This document shows positions 1-3,526 of a stretch of DNA of 5,632 nt, piece by piece (the first letter of the stretch is position 1; every line of letters begins with the position of its first letter). Source of the stretch: Methylobacteriaceae bacterium (GTDB taxonomy: Bacteria; Pseudomonadota; Alphaproteobacteria; Rhizobiales; Beijerinckiaceae); NCBI GenBank assembly GCA_019247255.1, contig JAFAPJ010000656.1:1-5632 (forward strand). Reading direction: 5' to 3'. The notes under the pieces were generated by a model. It was not told the origin of the DNA. It saw only the letters and a program-made list of their open reading frames with translations, and searched no databases. Made by a program: the position numbers and the translations under genes.

Positions 1-554
1 GACTGCCTGCCGGGCTTGCCCGACGGGGAGTCAAGCTCGCCTTCGGCGCGCCGGCCGACCCGGCGGCGCTCGACGGGACGGTGATCGATTGCCGGGGCTT
101 GGCCGCTCGCCCCGACGCGCCGGAGCTCCGGGGCGTCAAGGGCGAGACGGTCCTCGTCGAGACGACCGAGATCGCGCTGGCGCGGCCGGTGCGCATGATG
201 CATCCGCGCTGGTCCATCTACGTGATCCCGCGCCAGGACCATCGCTTCCTCATCGGCGCGACCTCGCTCGAGAGCGAGGACCGGTCGGGCGTGAGCGTCC
301 GCTCGGCGCTGGAGCTGATGACGGCGGCCTACGCGCTCCACCCGGCCTTCGGCGAGGCCAGGATCGTCGAGCTCGGCCACGGGCTCCGCCCGGCCTATCC
401 GGACAACGCCCCCCGGATCGAGGTGCGGGGCCGCCGGATCGCGATCAACGGCCTTTACCGGCACGGCTTCCTCATCGCGCCGGCGCTCGCCGAGCTCGCG
501 GCCGCCTATCTGGAGACCGGCGCGCGCGACAACGAGGTGATGCGATGGTGCTGA
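1..554 (+). CDS. thiO: ThiO, FAD-dependent glycine oxidase (C-terminal part; 5' end outside window)
   Basis: ThiO oxidises glycine to dehydroglycine (iminoacetate) with O2, the aerobic route to the C2-N unit of the thiamine thiazole. The open frame already runs at the window edge (first whole codon at base 3), so the N-terminal FAD-binding half is missing. What remains is 183 residues of a DAO-family oxidoreductase: a VIDCRGLAAR segment (around window residues 27-36), a RGVKGE turn, a hydrophobic strand ending in FLIGAT, and the C-terminal GLRPAYPDN and NGLYRHGFLIAP motifs. By analogy with Bacillus glycine oxidase, the Arg of GLRP (window residue 129) should bind the substrate carboxylate and the Arg of YRHGF (residue 153) should lie in the active site. 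The GTG at 81 is internal, because the homology extends upstream of it. The gene overlaps thiS by 10 bases. Its place directly before thiS and thiG separates it from other amino-acid oxidases. Confidence 0.93.
   Translation, partial: LPAGLARRGVKLAFGAPADPAALDGTVIDCRGLAARPDAPELRGVKGETVLVETTEIALARPVRMMHPRWSIYVIPRQDHRFLIGATSLESEDRSGVSVRSALELMTAAYALHPAFGEARIVELGHGLRPAYPDNAPRIEVRGRRIAINGLYRHGFLIAPALAELAAAYLETGARDNEVMRWC
534..537 (+). promoter_or_regulatory. Shine-Dalgarno sequence for thiS
   Basis: GAGG lies inside the end of thiO, 7 bases before the ATG at 545. It supports that ATG as the thiS start. The open frame runs far upstream through thiO only because GC-rich DNA has few stop codons. Confidence 0.6.
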
Positions 555-742
555 GGGTGAACGGCGAGCCGCGGGAGGTGCGGGCCGAGACCGTCGCCGG
601 GCTCCTCGACGAGCTCGGCTACGAGGGCGGCTTTTTCGCGGTCGCGGTGAACGCGGCCGTCATCCGCCGTACGACCTGGGACGAGGCGAAGCTCTCGGAC
701 GGCGACGAGATCGAGATCGTCACCCCGCGGCAGGGCGGGTGA
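545..742 (+). CDS. thiS: ThiS, sulfur carrier protein of thiazole synthesis
   Basis: This is a 65-residue ubiquitin-like protein that carries sulfur as a C-terminal thiocarboxylate and hands it to ThiG. It has the family's features: the opening strand MVLRVNGEPREV, a short helix LLDELGY, a central strand FAVAVNAAVI, the DGDEIEIVTPRQGG ending, and the essential terminal Gly-Gly that is adenylated and thiolated. The length is normal for ThiS (about 65-70 residues). The start is the ATG at 545, set by GAGG 7 bases upstream and by the strand-like N-terminus. The reading frame is open further upstream, but that sequence is the shadow of thiO. The start overlaps the thiO stop by 10 bases and the stop is 3 bases before thiG. 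No ThiF-type activating enzyme is in the window. Confidence 0.95.
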   Translation: MVLRVNGEPREVRAETVAGLLDELGYEGGFFAVAVNAAVIRRTTWDEAKLSDGDEIEIVTPRQGG

Positions 743-745
743 GCG

Positions 746-1531
746 ATGGCCGTCAGCTTCTACGGTCGCAGCTTCGGCTCGCGGCTCCTCGTCGGGACGG
801 CGCTCTACCCGTCGCCCGCCCTGATGCAGGACGCGATCGCGGCCTCCGGCGCCGAAATCGTCACGGTCTCGCTCCGGCGCGAGGCGGCGGGCGCGAAGGC
901 GGGCGACGCCTTCTGGTCGATCATCCGCGCGCTCGGCGTCACGGTCCTGCCGAACACGGCCGGCTGCCGGAGCGTGAAGGAGGCCGTCGCGACCGCCGAG
1001 CTCGCGCGCGAGCTGTTCGGCACGCCCTGGATCAAGCTCGAGGTGGTGGGCGACGACGAGACTTTGCAGCCGGACGTCGTCGGGCTCGTGGAGGCCGCCG
1101 CCATTCTCCTGCGCGACGGTTTCGAGGTGTTTCCGTATTGCACGGAAGACCTGACGGTCGCGACCCGGCTCGTCGAGCTCGGCTGCCGGGTGGTGATGCC
1201 CTGGGGCGCGCCGATCGGCAGCGGGCAGGGGCTCGCGAACCGGCCGGCGCTCCGGCTTCTGCGAGCGCGCTTGCCGGACGTGACCCTCGTCGTCGATGCC
1301 GGTCTCGGCGCGCCGTCCCACGCGGCCGACGCCATGGAGCTCGGCTTCGACGCCGTGCTCCTCAACACCGCCATTGCCAAGGCCGATGATCCGGTCGCGA
1401 TGGCGCGCGCCTTCCGGCTCGCGGTCGAGGCCGGGCGAACCGGGCACGAGGCCGGGATCATGCCCGCGCGCGAATTCGCCACGCCCTCGACGCCGGTCGT
1501 CGGCACCCCGTTCTGGCACGCGGCCGGCTGA
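746..1531 (+). CDS. thiG: ThiG, thiazole synthase
   Basis: ThiG is a cytoplasmic (beta/alpha)8-barrel enzyme. It condenses 1-deoxy-D-xylulose 5-phosphate, dehydroglycine (from ThiO) and sulfur (from ThiS-thiocarboxylate) into the thiazole phosphate. The protein has 261 residues, a normal length. The PWIKLEV motif carries Lys97, the expected Schiff-base lysine to the sugar phosphate, with Glu99 as a likely acid/base residue. Asp184 in VVDAGLG is the likely counterpart of the second acid/base residue. [12 protein letters not shown] (residues 152-163) and LLNTAIA (205-211) belong to the phosphate-binding end of the barrel. The N-terminal [14 protein letters not shown] segment is also typical. 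The start is the ATG at 746, 3 bases after the thiS stop and with only a G-rich sequence before it, which suggests coupled translation. The stop overlaps the thiE start in TGATG. No defect is seen. Confidence 0.97.
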   Translation: MAVSFYGRSFGSRLLVGTALYPSPALMQDAIAASGAEIVTVSLRREAAGAKAGDAFWSIIRALGVTVLPNTAGCRSVKEAVATAELARELFGTPWIKLEVVGDDETLQPDVVGLVEAAAILLRDGFEVFPYCTEDLTVATRLVELGCRVVMPWGAPIGSGQGLANRPALRLLRARLPDVTLVVDAGLGAPSHAADAMELGFDAVLLNTAIAKADDPVAMARAFRLAVEAGRTGHEAGIMPAREFATPSTPVVGTPFWHAAG

Positions 1532-2151
1532 TGCGGCCCTATCCGGACCGGTTCTACCCGGTCGTCCCGACCGTCGCGTGGGTCGCGCGGCTCGGTCGGC
1601 TCGGCGTCGGCACGATCCAGCTTCGTGCCAAAGACCTGACGCATGCGGCGGCCGTGGCGCTCGTGCGCGAGGCCCTGGCCGCGGTCGCCGGGACCGGTGC
1701 CCGCCTGGTCGTGAACGACCATTGGCAGGCCGCGATCGAGGCCGGGGCCGAGCACATCCATCTCGGCCAGGAGGATCTCGCCGAAGCGGACCTGGCTGCC
1801 ATCCGCCGCGCCGGGCTCACCCTCGGGCTTTCGACCCATGACGAGGGGGAGCTTGAGACGGCGCTGCGGGCGCAACCCGATTACGTCGCGCTCGGGCCGA
1901 TCTACCCGACGACGCTGAAGGCGATGCGTTTCGCGCCCCAGGGGCTCGACCGGATCGGGGCCTGGAAAGCGCGAGTGGGCGCGATTCCGCTCGTCGCCAT
2001 CGGCGGGATCACCCTCGAGCGAGGGCCAGGGGTGTTCGCGGCCGGAGCCGATTCGATCGCGGTTGTGAGCGACGTCACGCAGGCGGCCGACCCGGACGAG
2101 CGCGTCCGTGGCTGGCTGACGCTGACGCGAAGCCTTCAACCGGCTGCCTGA
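1531..2151 (+). CDS. thiE: ThiE, thiamine-phosphate synthase
   Basis: ThiE joins hydroxymethylpyrimidine diphosphate and thiazole phosphate to give thiamine phosphate, releasing pyrophosphate. The protein has 206 residues and a TIM-barrel pattern. It has the TIQLRAKD motif (Gln30, Arg32, Lys34), VVND (Asn62, Asp63), HLGQEDL (Asp82), GLSTHD (Ser101), the GPIYPTTLK loop (Thr127, Lys130), a glycine-rich AIGGI (residues 156-160), and Ser180 in AVVSDV. These correspond to the diphosphate-, magnesium- and thiazole-phosphate-binding positions of the family. The complete set favours ThiE over the TenI aminotransferase-like paralogue, though a TenI-type role cannot be fully excluded. The start ATG overlaps the thiG stop by one base and has no clear ribosome-binding site, so it is probably translated by coupling. 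It is the last gene of the operon. The PTTLK loop has Leu129 where the classical TxTK pattern has Thr. Confidence 0.93.
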   Translation: MRPYPDRFYPVVPTVAWVARLGRLGVGTIQLRAKDLTHAAAVALVREALAAVAGTGARLVVNDHWQAAIEAGAEHIHLGQEDLAEADLAAIRRAGLTLGLSTHDEGELETALRAQPDYVALGPIYPTTLKAMRFAPQGLDRIGAWKARVGAIPLVAIGGITLERGPGVFAAGADSIAVVSDVTQAADPDERVRGWLTLTRSLQPAA

Positions 2152-2234
2152 CGCGAGCTCTCGCCACGAGCGCGGTCGATCGCCGCAGCCGTCGTCCGTC
2201 GCATTCTCGTCAGAATAGCCGCTTCATCAATAAA

Positions 2235-2276
2235 GCTTATGGTGGAGGACGCCGCATAACGCACTGCAGCATAAGC
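2235..2276. repeat. imperfectly framed inverted repeat GCTTATG / CATAAGC upstream of rlpA
   Basis: The two 7-base arms match perfectly and are separated by 28 bases. A further CATAA lies between them at 2255-2259. The repeat could be an operator or a weak stem, or chance; nothing else in the sequence decides this. It sits about 85-125 bases before the rlpA start, where a promoter region would be expected. Confidence 0.2.
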
Positions 2277-2350
2277 GGTTTTCGGCTGCCGTTCAGCCCG
2301 CCTCTTTCTCGCCTTGTCCAGGCTGATGCTCCACGCCGTCCACAACAACA

Positions 2351-2355
2351 AAGGA
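2351..2355 (+). promoter_or_regulatory. Shine-Dalgarno sequence for rlpA
   Basis: AAGGA lies 4 bases before GTG 2360 and 7 bases before TTG 2363. ATG codons at 2355 and 2358 are in another frame and reach a TGA at 2364-2366, so they cannot start the barrel protein. The spacing slightly favours TTG, while codon strength favours GTG. Confidence 0.5.
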
Positions 2356-2359
2356 TGAT

Positions 2360-2854
2360 GTGTTGACGGGTGATCGTTTGATCGTCGCCGCGGTGGCGAT
2401 GCTGTCGTCTCTTTCCTTCACAACTTCACAGGCTCGCGCGGGTTTCCGCGACTTCGTCGAAAATTCCGCTCCGCAGGCGGAGCAGGCCGCGCCGGCCGAT
2501 TGGACCGCGTGGCGCCAGCCCGATCTCAAGGCGCAAAGGGCCGAGGGCCGGGCCCGGACCCATGGCGGGCAGACCGGTCTCGCGACCTGGTATGGTCCCG
2601 GTTTTCATGGCCGGAAGACCGCGAGCGGCGAGCGCTTCAACACGAACGCGATGACGGCGGCGCATCGCAGCCTGCCCTTCGGCACGCGCGTTCAGGTCGT
2701 CAGCGAGGCGACCGGGCGTTCGGTCGTGGTGCGCATCAACGATCGCGGCCCGTTCCGCCGCGGCGCGGTGATCGACCTGTCTCATGCCGCGTCACGGGCG
2801 CTGGGCATGGACGGGACGGCCCGCGTCCGCCTCGTAAGCCTCGGGGCCGGGTGA
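2360..2854 (+). CDS. rlpA: short RlpA-like protein, secreted septal/cell-wall lytic transglycosylase family
   Basis: This is a 164-residue exported protein with a double-psi beta-barrel domain of the RlpA family, whose studied members cleave glycan strands lacking stem peptides at the septum. Residues 1-27 form a signal peptide (hydrophobic core around 8-20, cleavage likely after ARA). The mature N-terminus has no cysteine, so it is not a lipoprotein. A short linker leads to the barrel at about residues 72-161: GLATWYGPGFHGRKTASGERF, AAHRSLPFGTRVQV, and INDRGPF. Glu91 and Asp128 match the catalytic acid pair proposed for Pseudomonas RlpA. There is no SPOR domain, so septal targeting is not evident. 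The start is the GTG at 2360. AAGGA at 2351-2355 lies 4 bases before it and 7 bases before an alternative TTG at 2363; an in-frame stop at 2324 rules out a longer protein. Catalytic activity is inferred, since some family members are not active. Confidence 0.88.
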   Translation: MLTGDRLIVAAVAMLSSLSFTTSQARAGFRDFVENSAPQAEQAAPADWTAWRQPDLKAQRAEGRARTHGGQTGLATWYGPGFHGRKTASGERFNTNAMTAAHRSLPFGTRVQVVSEATGRSVVVRINDRGPFRRGAVIDLSHAASRALGMDGTARVRLVSLGAG

Positions 2855-2860
2855 GTGCTG

Positions 2861-2886
2861 GGCGGCCCGGTCTCGGCCGGGCCGCC
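2861..2886. terminator. GC-rich hairpin between convergent rlpA and toxin remnant
   Basis: A perfect 10-base inverted repeat (GGCGGCCCGG at 2861-2870, CCGGGCCGCC at 2877-2886) encloses a 6-base loop. It starts 6 bases after the rlpA stop codon. There is no real T tract on either side, so it is either a weak intrinsic terminator or an mRNA 3' end stabiliser. It also lies 19 bases downstream of the toxin's original stop codon on the other strand, so it could serve both convergent genes. Confidence 0.65.
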
Positions 2887-2905
2887 TTCAGCAAATCGAG
2901 ACGGC

Positions 2906-3243
2906 CTACGAGCCCGGAAGGAAGCGGGACAACTCGGCCCGGACCCGTCCCGCATCTCGCGCGGACAAGCGACCGAGATGGCGCAGGAGGCGTAGGGGCT
3001 CGACGGACGCGATCTTCGCGACCGGACGCGCGACGCGATCGGGAGCCCAGCGATCGGTCGGTCACCGATCTCGACGTCGCTGGTCCAAGCTGGAAGGTGG
3101 GTGCTCGTAATCATCGCCATCCAGACCAGGCCATGCTCTCGAAAGAGAGCATCGTCGGACACGACGAGCGCGGGCCGTCGCTTTTCCTCCAGCCGATCTG
3201 AATACGGAAATGGGACGACCCAGACCTCCCATCGGCTCGGCAC
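2906..3243 (-). pseudogene. PemK/MazF-family toxin, broken by a -1-type frameshift
   Basis: MazF/PemK toxins are sequence-specific endoribonucleases that stop growth by cutting mRNA. From the GTG at 3243 (GGAAGG 9 bases upstream, 1 base after the antitoxin stop) the protein reads MPSRWEVWVVPFPYSD, then KRRPALVVS (residues 21-29, with the conserved Arg-Pro) and MAMITS (42-47, with the conserved Thr). It continues to GLPIASRVR (66-74). At 3022-3024 the family match leaves this frame and continues in another: VAKIASVEPLRLLRHLGRL, SARDAGRVRAEL, ending at TAG 2908-2906. One added base (for example CGG-GTC in place of CGGTC) restores a 112-residue protein of normal family length. Without it, translation runs through unrelated sequence to 2782, antisense to the end of rlpA, giving 153 residues without the C-terminal strand and helix. 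Trp5 replaces the common Gly of RGEVW. Mutation is likeliest; a sequencing error is possible. No slippery run is present. Confidence 0.85.
3133..3152. repeat. perfect 8-base inverted repeat with 4-base loop inside the toxin remnant
   Basis: ATGCTCTC and GAGAGCAT flank a GAAA loop on the + strand (TTTC on the toxin-coding strand). It lies within toxin codons for DDALFREH. It could fold in the toxin mRNA, but there is no T tract and it may be chance. Confidence 0.35.
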
Positions 3244-3244
3244 G

Positions 3245-3481
3245 TCAGAGGTCCTTCCAGGCCTCGTCTTCCTCGGCGGTCGCCCATTCGGTGAAGGCGG
3301 CGAACGGGTCCACGGCCCAGTCGCCGGCAAGGTCCAGCTCCATCGCTTTCTCGATCAGCACCCCGTGCTCGGTCTCGCGATAGCGCAACGTGTCCCCGGG
3401 CTTGAGGCCGAGCTTCTCGCGAACCGGCTTCGGCACGAGGATCTGAGAACGTGACGAGAGCTTGGATGTCAGCCTAGATAT
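3245..3481 (-). CDS. AbrB/MazE-type antitoxin with non-standard (ATA) or lost start codon
   Basis: This is the DNA-binding, toxin-neutralising partner of the PemK/MazF gene. Read from the ATA at 3481 it has 78 residues. A complete SpoVT/AbrB swapped-hairpin domain covers residues 1-45: SRLTSKLSSRSQILVPKPVR, then EKLGLKPGDTLRYRE and a VLIEKA strand. An acidic C-terminal tail follows (DPFAAFTEWATAEEDEAWKDL), typical of the toxin-wrapping part of such antitoxins. The only ordinary start codon in frame is the GTG at 3436, which would remove the first 15 residues and the first strand of the AbrB fold. GGGAGG sits 7 bases before the ATA, which is exactly where an ATG would be expected. This suggests an ATG-to-ATA change, giving weak or no translation. 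A CTG at 3472 is another weak option. The stop is 1 base before the toxin start, the usual antitoxin-first order. The frame is the same as that of metH upstream, with no stop between them except the metH TAG. Confidence 0.8.
   Translation of the reverse strand: MSRLTSKLSSRSQILVPKPVREKLGLKPGDTLRYRETEHGVLIEKAMELDLAGDWAVDPFAAFTEWATAEEDEAWKDL
3253..3258 (-). promoter_or_regulatory. Shine-Dalgarno sequence for the toxin remnant
   Basis: GGAAGG within the last codons of the antitoxin lies 9 bases before the GTG at 3243. It fixes that GTG as the toxin start and rejects the longer open frame that reaches back to 3330 through the antitoxin gene. Confidence 0.6.
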
Positions 3482-3488
3482 GGCGCGG

Positions 3489-3494
3489 CCTCCC
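3489..3494 (-). promoter_or_regulatory. Shine-Dalgarno sequence upstream of the antitoxin ATA
   Basis: GGGAGG is a near-consensus ribosome-binding site with 7 bases between it and the ATA at 3481-3479. It lies about 52 bases from the GTG at 3436, so it cannot serve that codon. This is the main evidence that translation once began at 3481. Confidence 0.65.
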
Positions 3495-3526
3495 GTTGCG
3501 AAATTACAGCGAACGGCTGAACCCCG

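Larger units (their letters stand above)
2152..2359. other. intergenic region between thiE and rlpA
   Basis: This 208-base stretch is visibly less GC-rich than the thi genes. It should hold the end of the thi transcript and the promoter of the downstream gene. I find no convincing intrinsic terminator after thiE and no clear -35/-10 pair. It contains a 7-base inverted repeat, GCTTATG at 2235-2241 and CATAAGC at 2270-2276, with CCGCTT (2219-2224) and AAGCGG (2273-2278) partly overlapping it. A minus-strand open frame covers most of it but is not supported as a gene. Confidence 0.4.

Noticed and set aside
89..544. Upstream extension of the thiS frame
   Set aside because: The sequence is an Arg/Pro/Gly-rich shadow of thiO; ThiS is about 65 residues and begins at the ATG at 545.
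805..2139. Long minus-strand open frame opposite thiG and thiE
   Set aside because: Its protein is low-complexity Arg/Pro/Ser/Ala-rich sequence typical of antisense frames in GC-rich DNA, and the + strand genes are clearly real.
2136..2351. Minus-strand open frame of 71 codons in the thiE-rlpA gap
   Set aside because: It begins with TTG, shows no Shine-Dalgarno sequence, overlaps the end of thiE, has codon use unlike the neighbouring genes, and matches no family I recognise.
2152..2359. Sigma-70-like promoter for rlpA
   Set aside because: AT-rich pieces such as ATAAAG and GATGCT lack a matching -35 hexamer at suitable spacing; no pair was convincing.
3244..3330. Toxin start at 3330 giving a 182-residue protein
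   Set aside because: The added N-terminus reads through the antitoxin gene in another frame and has no toxin-like sequence; GTG 3243 has a proper ribosome-binding site and begins with the family motif.
3507..3519. Possible terminator after metH (CAGC CGTTC GCTG then TAATTT on the minus strand)
   Set aside because: The stem has only 4 base pairs and the T run is interrupted, so it is too weak to call.
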